This document shows, one piece after another, positions 44,721 to 56,338 of a DNA stretch of 64,000 bases. Position numbers and translations under genes: made by a program. The stretch is from Argyresthia goedartella (lineage: Eukaryota; Arthropoda; Insecta; Lepidoptera; Argyresthiidae). A model generated the notes under the pieces. It was not told the origin of the DNA. It ran no database searches and saw only the letters and a program-made list of their open reading frames with translations. Location: contig OX463827.1 in NCBI GenBank assembly GCA_949825045.1, forward strand, positions 8,702,501-8,766,500, read 5' to 3'. Within the stretch, counting starts at the first letter, position 1; every line of letters begins with the position of its first letter.

Positions 44721-47700
44721 TTATAACTGCTCGTAATAGGAGTTACTGCTAATTGAAATAAATCTCCCATCAACAGCAAAGTTATTGGTCATTATCTGCT
44801 GCAGCCGGTCCAGCACTGTGTCTAGGTCCGCGTTGAGTTCCTTCATCTTGTAGTTAGACGTCGCCACGCTGCGCATATCCTCAGCTAACTTCTGCATCTA
44901 CGTTCTTATGCAGCCTTATAACGAACTGGGGATAAATAATAACTTACCATCAACAGCAAAGTTATTGGTCATTATCTGCTGCAGCCGGTCCAGCACTGTG
45001 TCTAGGTCCGCGTTGAGTTCCTTCATCTTGTAGTTAGACGTCGCCACGCTGCGCATATCCTCAGCTAACTTCTGCATCTACGTTCTTATGCAGCCTTATA
45101 ACGAACTGGGGATAAATAATAACTTACCATCAACAGCAAAGTTATTGGTCATTATCTGCTGCAGCCGGTCCAGCACTGTGTCTAGGTCCGCGTTGAGTTC
45201 CTTCATCTTGTAGTTAGACGTCGCCACGCTGCGCATATCCTCAGCTAACTTCTGCATCTACGTTCTTATGCAGCCTAATAACGAACTGGGGATAAATACT
45301 AACTTACCATCAACAGCAAAGTTATTGGTCAGTATCTGCTGCAGCCGGTCCAGCACTGTGTCTAGGTCCGCGTTGAGTTCCTTTATCTTGCCGTTAGACG
45401 TCGCCACGCTGCGCATATCCTCAGCTAACTTCTGCATCTACGTTCTTATGCAGCCTTATAACGAACTGGGGATAAATAATAACTTACCATCAACAGCAAA
45501 GTTATTGGTCATTATCTGCTGCAGCCGGTCCAGCACTGTGTCTAGGTCCGCGTTGAGTTCCTTCATCTTGTCGTTAGACGTCGCCACGCTGCGCATATCC
45601 TCAGCTAACTTCTGCATCTACGTTCTTATGCCGCCTAATAACGAACTGGGGATAAATAATAACTTACCATCAACAGCAAAGTTATTGGTCAGTATCTGCT
45701 GCAGCCGGTCCAGCACTGTGTCCAGGTCCGCGTTGAGTTCCTTCATCTTGTCGTTAGACGTCGCCACGCTACGCAGGTCCGCGTCGAACTGCTCGTCCGC
45801 GGTCACAAGCGGGGGCGGGGGGCCAGTGGTGGACGGGCGAGTCTCTGCGGGGAAACAGTCAAAGTAGATTACGCTTTTAAAATACCAATAATAAATGTAG
45901 CCTATTATTGTCCCCACCGAGGGGCTTTGGCCGTTTCCCGGATACGAGTGAGGTTAGATTGTACTTCCTCCATCATGATGGCTCAGTGCGGATTGTTGGA
46001 TGGGTTTTATAACTACAACCATGGACGAATAAAACTAGAGGACAGACAACCGGTAGTACTTTGAAGCGTAATTCAATTTTTAGTTTAAATGTATATTGCT
46101 AGATAGAGCTACTAGTTCAAAAGTTATTTCTAGTATAGGTAGTATCGTGGTGGCGCGCTTAATTTAGGAAAGATGGCGGTTATACCGCGTTAATTTCCTA
46201 AGAAGACACAAGGCTTAAGCTTACGCCATCTCTAATTTTTCGTCGATATTACTATGGATTATCCTACGCCGTCACTCTAAGCACCCATCATCTATGGTAC
46301 AGCGACATCTAGAAATAATACAGGATTTTAGCTTTCTAGCAGGGTACGTTTTTTTATATGACGTTGTCAGTCCTCTAGTTTTATTCGTCCATGCTACAAC
46401 CAAGTAGCGATAGTAGCCGGGACCTACAGTTTAACGTGTCATCCCAAACTCGGGACGTCCGGAGATTTACTTAAGATAAATTAATTATCTCATTGGTACA
46501 TGGTCAGCTTCGGATTCGAACCTATATCTCCTGCGTGAGAAGCAAGCAACAGCTGAATGAAGTTGAAATCCTATATCGCCGTTTTGACCAAATGGTCAAA
46601 GTGAATATAATCTGCAGGTGGTCCGATTGGCTGGTATTTACGACTCTAAATCGGCGTAGTGGCCTCCTGTTACCCGAAAAGGAATTACTTGCAAAATATT
46701 TGTGTGCGAGTCTGACTGAATTTTCATAATACTGTAGTATTACTATAGTATACTATAATGTTGTTTCGTTATCAAAGTATACTTTGATAACGAAACAAGT
46801 AAATCTAAATGGGTTCATCCATCTGGCCCACGAGTATTACTATTCCATAGAGAGACAAACAGAGCCACAAGTCAAACCATTATAGTGGATTTAAAAGGAA
46901 CCTTAAACGAGCATAGGGGCAGAAGCTAGCTGCCAATGAGAATAGTGAATAAAAAAGGAACTCACCATTATACCAACTGCTAATATCGCTCATCGACACC
47001 GTCGATATACTATCCGAAGTTGTATTTGTCTTCACCGGCTTAAGCGCGTCTCCGCTCAGCGTCATAAGATTCTCCGTTTGCTTCGACACTACAGAGAAAT
47101 TTCCAGAATCTAGACTCAATACTCTTGGTTGGTTTTTGAGGTTATCTGTGACTTTGGACTGTTTTTCGTCTTCAATTGGTATTGGGCTGAAGAGGTCGAA
47201 GGCTTGGAGTCGGTCGGGCCGGTCTTTTGAATATGTCGGCTGGTTTTGAAGAGAGTTGGGGTTCTGAGAGAGATTCTCCTGAAACAGGTCAGAAAATTGA
47301 TAAGATTAGAGAGTGCTTTGGCAGTATTAGTTCATTACTGCCGTGGCAGGGAAAGTCAGCAATTCAGGACGAGTATTGAGTTTTAAGTCCGAGCCGCAAG
47401 CGAGTAATACGAGTCAATACGGTATTTAACTGCTACTCAAAATAGATACTTTTTAGGATGTCAAAACAGTAATTTTGTTCGCGAGTTTTATGAAATATTA
47501 GAATGTGCAAACGATATCTTTTTAATACAAAATTGAGTTGCTACAAATCGCGTTTTGCTCCTATACCATCCGGAGTCCCCCAGGGTTCCCATTTAGGACC
47601 ACTTCTATTTAATGTGTGTATGTATGATATATCTAAATGCTTCAGTTTTGCCCATTTCCTCATGTACGCAGATGATACTAAAATTTACATGCCTATTGCC

Positions 47701-50700
47701 ACGGAACAGGACTGCAGAAAACTCCAGGATGATCTCTGTAGGCTCTCGGACTACTGCAAACGTAACAGCCTGGATCTGAACGCTGTCAAATGCCATTGCA
47801 TCACCTTCTCTAGGAAACACACAAGCATCGATTTCCAATACAGACTAAATGACCACACCCTGAATAGAGTTACAGAAATCAGAGACCGCGGCGTAATACT
47901 TGACTCCAAACTTACGTTCATACCACATTACGATAACATTATATCTAAGGCGGTCCAAATGTTAGGTTTTATATATCGTGCCTCTAAGCCGCTGCGCTCG
48001 TCTCTTGTGCTAAAAACGCTTTATTTTGCTTGTGTCCGTAGTGTACTCGAGTATGCGTCGCCGGTTTGGTCACCGAACTATTCAACACATTCCGAAAGGA
48101 TTGAATCAGTACAAAATAGATTCATCAAACAATTAAATTATAGGTCTGGTGCTTCGGAGTGCACTCGCCAAGAAAGCTTGGAGAATCATACAATTATGTC
48201 ATTGGCAGACAGGAGAACATTGGCTGGCATGAAACTTCTTCATGACGTCGTTAGTTATCGCATCGATAGTAGTGCATTAGTGAGCAAGGTGTTACTGCGC
48301 GCCGCCCCCCCGCGAGCGCGCCGGCGCGTCCCGAGCGTGCTCACACACGCCCGCGCGCGCGCCGGCTACGCTGCCAACTCACCTTTGAACAGAAGCATGA
48401 TGTTTACGAGACACTTTTCCGACCTGGACATTTTTCTGTTGAGTCGTCCTAAATTCGTGCTCCAAATAAAAAAGGAACTATTGGGGCGGATTAATAATTA
48501 ATGTGTCATGAGACGGACTAGAATATACCAGTGCTAGATTAGTATCAGCGTTGATAACACTTCCGGAACATCCACACCACACAACACAACTACAGTATCT
48601 CACCCTGCTTAGTGGGCAACCTGCCCGAAACCCGAACCCAAGACCTTGGTCGTAGGGCTAAGCAGGTACACAGTACACTCACTCAACCCACATACATGTT
48701 GCCATATTCACACATTTTTGAAGCATTTTTGCAATTTTAATTTTTCTTTGTTTTACTTATTTACTTTACTACTATATACTACTTTACTTTATTACCCTAA
48801 TTGAAAGTTTATAGATCGCACTGATTCGTAATTGGCATTTAATGTTTTTAATATTGATTGTATTATTTATTTAAATATGCTGTGAATTAGCAAATAAACA
48901 AATGAAATGCAATGAAATATAAAGCAACTACTGGAAATATACAATTCTGATATTGTCAAACGTTTTTGTTGAAATAGGTTCAGCTTGAGACACGTTTCTA
49001 GATTTATTGGACTTCATTGTCAAGTACCGTAATACGTTGTTTGACGAGGTAGTCCAATAAATCTATATGCGTTTACATTTTTTAATTAAGTTTAGAGTCA
49101 GTTGGCGTTAATTTGATATTTTGCTATAGTATTTCCGAAAGTAATATGAAAATTTCCGCGCATGTTTGGAAAACTTCTTTACGTGCATTTTGCGCTCTTT
49201 CTGTAACTTAACTCTGTAGCCTTATTATGTATTTCTGATATCAGTCGCAATGCCATTCAAATTCGAAATCACATCGCAGGAAAAGAGAGCTTGTATAGAA
49301 TATTCATGTTCCCATTGGTGAATTTTTAAATTTTTAGGGTTCCGTACCTAAAGGGAAAAAACGGGACTCTATCAGACTTCGCTGTCTGTCTGTCTGACCG
49401 TCTGTCACCAGGCTGTATCTCATTTACCGTGATAGTTAAGACACTTGAAATTTTCACTGATGATGTATTTCTGTTGCCGCTATAATAACAAATACTAAAA
49501 AACAGACTAAAATAAATATTTAAGGGGGCTCCCATACAACAATTCTTTTAATACCACATACAAAGTTATGAATGCATGCTTACGTACACAACATTTTGCT
49601 AACATTTGTAAACAACATTTTGCTATGTAAAATCTAAACTATTCACTCGACACCATCCCTACCATTGTAAGGTGGTACGGAACCATTCTTGCGCGAGTCA
49701 GACTCGCACATGGCCGTTTTTTTTTCTTGAATGATGTCAGACACAGAATAATGCTAATTAATTTACAATCAACTAACTAGAGTCATTTATGATTGACGTT
49801 TGACCAAACGGAAAACGTTTATTTCACACGAGCGATTTACAGCGAATTAGATTATTAGATGTTTGAGATACAGAATCAATATTTAACGAAACTGAAGATC
49901 CCGGGTTGGGTGACACTGAAACAGATATCCGTGGTCTATCCCAAAAAACATTACGATATATATATATATATATATATATAATACACAGTCAGGTCATAAG
50001 TTCTGTCACAGAATAAAAACTTTTGAATTTAGAACGCTGGCCAAAAAAGTTTATTGAATTCGAATTTCGAATTTTTCATGAAAATAAAAATGTGAACTTT
50101 TTAGAATTTTCCTCATTTTTAAATATGGAGTGGACACTTAAAGAAGACCGTGTCGCAGTTATTGCGTTGCATCGTTGCGGTTACGCGGCAATTCAGATTT
50201 TCGACTTACTGAAAAAAATTAATATAGCCAAAAGATTCGTTTATCGTACCATAAAACGATACAATGAAGACTCTAGTGTAGATGACAGGTCAAGAAGTGG
50301 TCGCCCTCGCTCTGTTAGGACTCCAGCAGTGATAAAAGCTGTGAAGGCGCGAATTCAAAGAAATCCCATACGTAAGCAGAAACTGTTGGCCCTTCAGATG
50401 GGGTTAAGCAGGACCACGGTGAAAAGGGTGTTAAATGAAGACTTAGGGCTTAGGGCATATCGAAGAAAAACAGGACATCGTTTGGACGCTCGTTTAATGG
50501 ACCTGAGACTGAAGAGATGCCGCGCTTTGTTGAAGCGGTACGCGGGAAAAAAGCATCGGGAAATTCTTTTTTCGGATGAAAAAATTTTCACCGTGGAAGA
50601 GAGCTACAACAAACAAAATGATAAGGTGTACGCACACAGCAGTGAAGAAGCGAGCAACCGTATTCCGCGTGTCCAACGAGGTCATTTTCCATCCTCGCTC

Positions 50701-53700
50701 ATGGTTTGGTTGGGAGTCACTTATTGGGGCTTAACTGAGGTATATTTTTGTGAGAAAGGCGTAAAAACGAATGCAGTTGTGTATCAAAATACAGTCCTCA
50801 AGAACCTTGTGGAACCTGTTTCTCATACCATGTTTAATAACAGGCACTGGGTATTCCAACAAGATTCTGCGCCAGCTCATAGAGCGAAAAGCACACAAGA
50901 CTGGCTGGCGGCGCGTGAAATCGACTTCATCCGGCACGAAGACTGGCCCTCCTCCAGTCCAGATTTGAGTCCGTTAGATTACAAGATATGGCAACACTTG
51001 GAGGAAAAGGCCTGCTCAAAGCCTCATCCTGATTTGGAGTCACTCAAGGCACCCTTGATTAAGGCAGCCGCCGATATTGACATGGACCTCGTTCGTGCTG
51101 CGATAGACGACTGGCCGCGCAGAATAAAGGCCTGTATTCAAAATCGCGGGGGTCATTTTGAATAAACTTTATTACCATAAGAATCTATGTTTTATTAAGT
51201 TCATTTTGCTATATAAATGTTTACATAAATAATAAACATGTCTAAATTATTTCATATTTCACATGTGACAGAACTTATGACCTGACTATGTATATATATA
51301 TATATATATAGTATAGTTTGGGGCTAGATCAATGTGTGTAAATAGTCTCCAAGGTATTATTATTATAATATACAATTCTACAAATACACAAATATCTTAG
51401 ATTTTTAGAATTGTGATTGGCTAATCGATACCTATATATTTTTCGATAGGTTAAAGTGGAGCCCATTTTCTGTAAATTTAACCCTATAATGGCCTATCTG
51501 AATAATTTTGGGTTTCGAGTAATTTAGGTTTTGAACCATTTACCTCATACTCTTCTTCTTCTTCAATCCAGGGGGTAAAAGTGCCTGCACCTGGCCCGCT
51601 TGAGTGGGGCCTTTGTGCATTTCCCCTGCACCCACTCATCTTAATTCAGCCATCCTAGCCCCAGTACCAGCTGGAGTAGGAGGCCTCATATCTAATACTC
51701 ACACATATATGGTTTTCATAGGTTTTTAACTTTATTACCAAGCAATAAGGTTGAAAATCGCGACCCATTGTAGGGTTAACTCTGTGACTATCGTTTGTTA
51801 TCTAAACCTTCAATGGTTCTGTGTAATACTTAAAGTTAATAATTCACCGTTAATGCAGTGGGTAATTTTAAAACAGATTTTAAAAGACAATAAATTTGTC
51901 AAAAAACTATAAATGTATAACTGAGCATACAAATTGATAGAAAAAGTCCTTGTTTTATCATCTATGCAATCGATTTTGTGAGGACAATATATGCGATTAT
52001 CCAATCACCTACAAAAATCCAAAACAGATAATTGAAAGAAAAAGAGGAAAATAGGAAGATAGGCCTACGACTGCCACGACAAAGCAAACTTATCAGAGGA
52101 ATTACAAATATATAGTTTTGTGGGATATGCCAGTATACTCCAGTCGGTTTCTGTTTTACACTTGTCATATTTATAAATGTGAAATATTAAACTGCACATC
52201 AATAATACTGATTTGCACAGCAAATATACTTATTTTTACAGCAAATATCAGGAAAAATTACTGCGGTAGCTTAGGTGAAGGGTAGGGTGAGCGAAGAAGC
52301 GTTGAACATGTAAGAACAACAAACATACTTAAAACATAATAAGTGTTTTTGCTGATCCTTTTTTGCTGTGAAAATCAGTATATTTGCTGTGCGATTAAAT
52401 ACTAGCCTTTATAACTAGCTTACCTTGAGAATTCTCAGTCGATTTATTTCTGCAGACATCTGTATAAAGTTGGTTTCCACTTTTTCCTTTAGCCCATTGC
52501 TGGAGATTTTGTCCATTTTCCACTGATTGTAAAGATCTCTTAGAGCACTGAAATGAAAACGTAAACAATATGAATATTTCAGTCTTACCATTTTTACATA
52601 TAAGTATGGACTACTACCTATTTAAGAAGTAACTTTCAAAGAAAATAACAAAAAAACAACAACACACTTCAATAACGAGTCGATTCGACAGGGGTAAAGT
52701 AGAATATGTCAGCAAAGTTCTCGTGTATTAATGCCATATTAAAAAAAAACAGAGTTACATGCTTGAACAGCACTTAAGCCACTGAGGTTTGCGTGTGGTA
52801 TTATCTACTCATTTAGAGTATTAATGACTATATTTAAACCAGTGTAGAAGTCAGCCCTATTCAATTAAAGATCAAAAAAGAGTGTGTAGTTCTCAAGTAG
52901 TATTCAACCCTCAAAATTTTGAAAGTAATTATGTTTTCAGTGTGTTTTTAATATTTGTCTGGGTGATTGAGTCCCTGATTCGCATATGATCAGTGGAATC
53001 ATGTAGAGGCTCTTCCGCTCGCCGCAGGTATTGTTTGCGCGTACAGTAACCAGTTAACTCTGCGCCATTCGCCTGATTATTGTAGGGTTATGAAGTCGCA
53101 TGAGATGACTGAGGTAATTGAGCATTTAAGCTCTGGTTTTCTCCAAGAGCGGCAGCGACATTTAGCAGTCGCTATATTGCATCGAATGTCGATAAAAGTT
53201 TTCAATGAAAACAAAATGGTGCGGTTTCCTAGAGAGCGGTATTTGACAGAGGTCCTGCCATCTACATGACGGCGGTGTTAAAGAGTCACGAAAGTTATTT
53301 ATAATAGCGGTGAACAATTGATAGCAAAAACAATGAAGCTGCAAAGTTTTCACTTCTGCTGTAAAATAAGTCGAAAAATGGTAAGTAATGGGTCCCCAAA
53401 ACAATCAAAAGTTAAACAGGACAACAAAAACATTTCTGGCCTGTTTGAACACGGCAGAATAGTAGATTGTTTTCGTTCGAGCGGCCAATAGTTCGATGGT
53501 GATATGGGTCACTTTCAACCCCGAGTTAAACCCTCTTCTTTTCATTTCGACTGTGAGGAAAACACATTTTCCGAAAGGGACTTGACAGTTTTAGCAGATC
53601 TCCGGTTCATGAAATGGTTGTATGCCATACGATATCTCTCCTTAGACCACTGCGGTAAAATATTGTTAACAACAGCTTTTGCTAGTTCTTATATCTCATC

Positions 53701-55702
53701 GGGAGTTAAATCAATGTCCATGTCACTGGAATCATTTTCCGAAACCATTTTTAACAAAAAAGACACGGTATTTATATTTCATCTCGTGTTCCCGCTTTTT
53801 CTATTGCAAACTTTCATTGATGTTATTTACTATATTCTGAAAAAAGTTAAAATACACATACTGCCAACACTAGAAGTTCAAAAAACGCATACTTACATTG
53901 GTTTAAATTTTGTTTTTATAATAATATGACGTAACTCAACTATCATCAAATCCGTTGCCAATCGTAAGCCTAAAAAAATAAACTTTCCACCCTAGGGATC
54001 GAAAAGCAATCTTCCATCCAGCTAACCCATGAACATTAAACTTTCCGATCAGGAGAGATGAAATGGTACATGTCCCACGACTTCGTAAAAAGCCTTTTTG
54101 AACGAGTTAGGAATAGCATGTTCCCGCTGTAAAGTCTCGGCCAATAGTGCAATAGAATGAGTCATCTCTTAGAGGGCCTCACTAAGGCCCTCGGCCCTTA
54201 AACTCACTCATCCATCTATTGCTCACTTTGCAGCCTCTACAAAAATGTGAAATTGTGCGGGTTCATGATATATTACATATTATATAACAAAAACCATGAA
54301 AACTACAGACAGATCTTCTGATGATTGTTGGTGCATATTTTATCGTAAAGACTTCCGTCAGTATCGATCATTCCACGTGTCTACGTCCACCTTATTGCGT
54401 CCGCTAAATATCGCCACCGCTTTTGGAGGAAACCAGAGCTTTAGCCCTGTATTAATAAAACGATCTCAGCTCTGACAGTTTCTATAAATATGAGGAAACG
54501 TATGAAATCAGATTTCTATCAGCGGCCCGTCTCTTATGAAACACGAATAGCAATAGCAGTCATTCCCAAAACAAAATAGGCGCCACTGACAAGCCACATA
54601 CGGCGTTTTGCGCCTTTGGGAGTGTTTCATGACAGACTCGGGCCCCAGGAGATTCAAGTGTATATCTTACTTGTCCTGTCTCTCCAGTTGTTCGATAATA
54701 TCCTGCAGCACCGCGGCCGGATTCAAGGCAGTATTGCCAGAAGCCTTACCCACGGTCGATGTGAACATGGCCGGCTTACCCTTTTCCTTTGTGGCGTGAC
54801 CTGAAATCAACAAACACAAGAACAGCGCATTTACAGCCGAATTTGACAAGATGGAAGCTTACGAATTATTGCGTCTTAATGAAGAAAAGCCTAAAGGAAA
54901 AACCTAAGAAAACCACGTCAACAATCAGAAGATGGTTATAATGCAATGAGGTAAAGCTTATTTCCCACAATATTTGAAGTCTGCTCTAAAGAACGAACAC
55001 AAATGTAACTTTATCTAATCACGTATCATAAACCCTCTTTACTGCGTTCAAAAACCGCACGTTACGACCAGCATAATGTTAAACGACTTGGTTAAAACTC
55101 ATTTCTTATCTCAATATTGATTAGAATTTTCGACAAATTATGACCGCCTCCCCTAGTTTGTCTGTGAAGTTGGTACTACTGAACAAGCTTAACAACTGTA
55201 GGCCACCATGCCCGTCGAACATGCGGTTCCTGAATACATCAAAGAGAGCTTATGATATGTGTATAGATAAATTAGTGTATGTAACGGTACATAATTAGGT
55301 ATAAAAACTCGGGAGTGGGTTTATGAAACGAGCCGAAGGCAAGTTTCATAATAATATCACTCGAGTCAATATCAGTCATATGTGACTGATATTGACTCGA
55401 GTGAGCCACTATTAAGGGTGCCCTGGGCTGTAGAAATCCGACACTGCGAAGTCGCATATAGATTTATGTGCAAGACTCAATATTTTTCCACATTCATGTT
55501 ACCTATTTGTCAAGACCTACATGAAGCGTAATCGAGATTTTTGTCATGAAATCCTTACGTAAAATAAGACTTCATTTGCAATGCTATAGAAATATAACCT
55601 ACCATCAGTCACTTTGTCTTTCACCAGCTTTTTAGAGGATTTCTTGGTTGTCTTCTTTTTCTTCTTCTTTGTGCAGAAGAGAAATCGACGCACGCTTTTC
55701 AT
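44721..55702 (-). CDS. Unrecognised gene with a tandem array of identical coding exons
   Basis: Exons on the minus strand: 55729-55603, 54800-54671, 52547-52424, 47278-46966, 45844-45668, 45604-45488, 45424-45308, 45244-45128, 45064-44948 and 44884-44721 (TAA). Every intron is GT..AG with matching phases. From Met 55702 this gives about 491 residues. The N-terminus is very Lys-rich (a run of six) and follows an FLFC segment. Then come helical, charged segments, a Ser/Thr-rich acidic exon (46966-47278), a short Pro run, and a 39-residue repeat ending LDRLQQI..NNFAVDG. Exon 5 is the likely parent of the repeats and has a longer head. The weak point is the array acceptor TTAG|CT, which lacks a pyrimidine tract; it is the only acceptor that keeps the frame open. 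I do not recognise the family. Upstream exons may exist, because 55729 follows a good acceptor. Confidence 0.7.
44769..45844 (-). repeat. 180-bp tandem exon-intron array
   Basis: Six copies with an exact 180-bp period, each with 117 nt of exon and, in the four complete units, 63 nt of intron with donor GTAAGT. Copies differ at only a few bases (for example Asp, Tyr or Gly at one codon). The most upstream copy has extra coding sequence to 45844. The most downstream lacks the GT donor and reads on to a stop. Confidence 0.93.
45895..46470 (-). repeat. Copy of the 31530 repeat interrupted by a hAT-like MITE
   Basis: 45895-46020 and 46402-46470 match parts of 31530-31910 in reverse (CGATAGTAGCCGGGAC, TTAACGTGTCATTCC-like). 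The MITE sits between them. Confidence 0.65.
46021..46393 (-). mobile_element. hAT-like MITE with 8-bp target-site duplication, copy 2
   Basis: Ends ATGGACGAATAAAACTAGAG and the complement. CTACAACC is repeated at 46013-46020 and 46394-46401. Opposite orientation to copy 1. Confidence 0.88.
46764..46797. repeat. Perfect palindrome, 15-bp arms
   Basis: GTTTCGTTATCAAAG, TATA, then the exact complement. Just upstream is an imperfect AT palindrome around ACTATAGTATAC. Confidence 0.95.
47495..48905 (+). mobile_element. 5'-truncated Jockey-like non-LTR element
   Basis: Lies antisense in the long intron of the minus-strand gene. The RT C-terminal ORF is followed by an AT-rich 3' UTR ending near a TGAAATGCAATGAAATATAAAG tract. 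Confidence 0.8.
47503..48501 (+). pseudogene. RT palm-to-C-terminus of a Jockey-like element, 5' truncated
   Basis: 332 residues are open. SGVPQGSHLGPLLF and the catalytic YADD (about 47665) mark the RT palm. LGVILDSKL-like thumb sequence (written GVILDSKLTF here) and a YASPVWSP segment follow, typical of Jockey elements. The endonuclease, the RT fingers and ORF1 are missing, so it is dead despite the open frame. An Arg/Ala-rich GC stretch near 48300-48370 stands out from the AT-rich surroundings. Confidence 0.85.
48935..49075. repeat. Interior of the 20420 MITE family
   Basis: Shares ATACAATTCTGATATTGTCA and TAGATTTATTGGACT. Confidence 0.65.
49334..49727 (-). repeat. Repeat R, inverted full copy
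   Basis: Begins TTAGGGTTCCGTACC, the reverse of the 12377-12786 end, and matches throughout at moderate identity. Confidence 0.75.
49984..51290 (+). mobile_element. Complete maT-type (DD37D) mariner transposon
   Basis: TIRs of 27 bp with one mismatch lie at 49984-50010 and 51264-51290 (core AGTCAGGTCATAAGTTC). TA repeats flank both ends, consistent with insertion into a TA target within a TA microsatellite. The single ORF is intact. Confidence 0.93.
50125..51165 (+). CDS. maT-type mariner transposase
   Basis: 346 residues from the first ATG, MEWTLKED; the frame is open further upstream but lacks an ATG. An N-terminal paired-like DNA-binding part with two helix-turn-helix regions is joined by a GRPR motif (about residue 59). 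The RNase-H-like catalytic core has Asp151 (FSDEKIF), Asp247 (QQDSAPAH) and Asp285 (SPLDYKIW). The spacing between the second and third is 37, which defines DD37D/maT. No stops or frameshifts are visible, the protein is of normal length and both TIRs are present, so it may be functional. It lies antisense in intron 3 of the minus-strand repeat-exon gene. Its likely role is cut-and-paste transposition of itself and of TIR-matching short relatives, none of which I saw here. Confidence 0.95.
   Translation: MEWTLKEDRVAVIALHRCGYAAIQIFDLLKKINIAKRFVYRTIKRYNEDSSVDDRSRSGRPRSVRTPAVIKAVKARIQRNPIRKQKLLALQMGLSRTTVKRVLNEDLGLRAYRRKTGHRLDARLMDLRLKRCRALLKRYAGKKHREILFSDEKIFTVEESYNKQNDKVYAHSSEEASNRIPRVQRGHFPSSLMVWLGVTYWGLTEVYFCEKGVKTNAVVYQNTVLKNLVEPVSHTMFNNRHWVFQQDSAPAHRAKSTQDWLAAREIDFIRHEDWPSSSPDLSPLDYKIWQHLEEKACSKPHPDLESLKAPLIKAAADIDMDLVRAAIDDWPRRIKACIQNRGGHFE
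51310..51365 (+). repeat. Tail of SINE family 2
   Basis: GTTTGGGGCTAGATCAATGTGTG, as at 13490-13520, directly after the TA tract that flanks maT. Confidence 0.65.
51475..51790. repeat. Dispersed repeat, partly shared with 22745-22835
   Basis: ACTTTATTACCAAGCAATAAG and GTTGAAAATCGCGA are shared. A CT-rich (CTT)n run lies at 51553. Confidence 0.4.
52185..52410 (-). mobile_element. MITE family M next to a splice donor
   Basis: It ends with GATTAAATACTAGCCTT, leaving only about a dozen bases to the 5' splice site of exon 3 (donor at 52423). Confidence 0.75.
52548..53544. other. Intron 2 of the minus-strand gene, left part
   Basis: Nothing recognised. Confidence 0.4.
53545..53757 (-). pseudogene. 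N-terminal remnant of a Crypton-like tyrosine-recombinase protein
   Basis: The minus-strand frame starts at an ATG near 53746 with an acidic Ser/Asp-rich head. It continues after one stop into SKERYRMAYNHFMNRR and VKSLSENV, which resembles the SAM-like N-terminal domain of insect YR proteins. The catalytic part is missing. The family match is from memory and tentative. Confidence 0.45.
53758..54670. other. Intron 2 of the minus-strand gene, right part
   Basis: Contains a short inverted stretch around GAGGGCCTCACTAAGGCCCTC (54171). Nothing coding seen. Confidence 0.4.
55016..55345 (+). repeat. Second copy of the 9531 dispersed repeat
   Basis: See 9531-9990. Followed by a GACTGATATTGACTCGAGTGA palindromic stretch (55355-55405). 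Confidence 0.6.
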
Positions 55703-55754
55703 GAAACTGAGGCACTCTGACGGTTTGGTCTGAAATGACACACATAATCAAATA

Positions 55755-55855
55755 CATAAACATTTACATATAGGCACATACATTGCGTCTGGGCCCCACA
55801 CTAGGATACCCTGCGTCGTGGGAACCAGAAACAGCGACGTCACACAATATAAAGC
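55755..55855 (-). mobile_element. SINE family 1 fragment
   Basis: Body only, minus strand: GGTTCCCACGACGCAGGGTA and the tail. It sits about 25 bp upstream of the first visible exon of the minus-strand gene. Confidence 0.7.
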
Positions 55856-56338
55856 AAGCAATGCAAGACCTGTTTTTTTTAACGCACAATAAGTTTTAGG
55901 GATATAATAAAAAGACCCAATAAAATAATAATCGAGCGAATGACCATGAACTGCGGAATTTCCTGAAATGAGCGACTACTACTATTTAAGTAGATCCCTC
56001 ACTAGAATATCGATGACGTTATCAAAATTTCTGTTTACTTCCTCGACGCTATAATGTTTGCTAATAACAAGATACTAGTTCCGTTCTATAATCTTTTCAA
56101 CTGACATAAAAAAGGGGGAGGGTTCTCAAATCGTCACGATCTTTGCTTCTTTGGTGATGGCTTAATTTTGACAGCTTCGTGCAAGAATGAACTTTATCAT
56201 TATGACAATACGGCAAGTCAATTCAAGCGTCAGTATCGGGATCAAGCCGACGGGGCTTGGGCGGTAGGCCCACAGGTCAGGATATGATGATAGGATCCTG
56301 GACAAATCCAGGGGACTCTTCAAATAATATTATTATAG
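55856..56338. other. Spacer between the minus-strand gene and the LTR element
   Basis: Nothing recognised; upstream exons or a promoter of the minus-strand gene could be here. Confidence 0.35.

Noticed and set aside
45268..45867. Plus-strand ORF of 199 codons with internal repeats
   Set aside because: Antisense of the exon array. The minus strand has splice sites and consistent phases; the plus frame is open only because the 180-bp unit is a multiple of three.
50023..50124. N-terminal extension of the maT transposase
   Set aside because: Upstream part of the frame has no ATG and is close to the TIR; the first ATG at 50125 gives the normal family length.
53504..53929. Plus-strand ORF of 141 codons
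   Set aside because: Antisense of the recombinase-like remnant, with a hydrophobic AT-driven tail.
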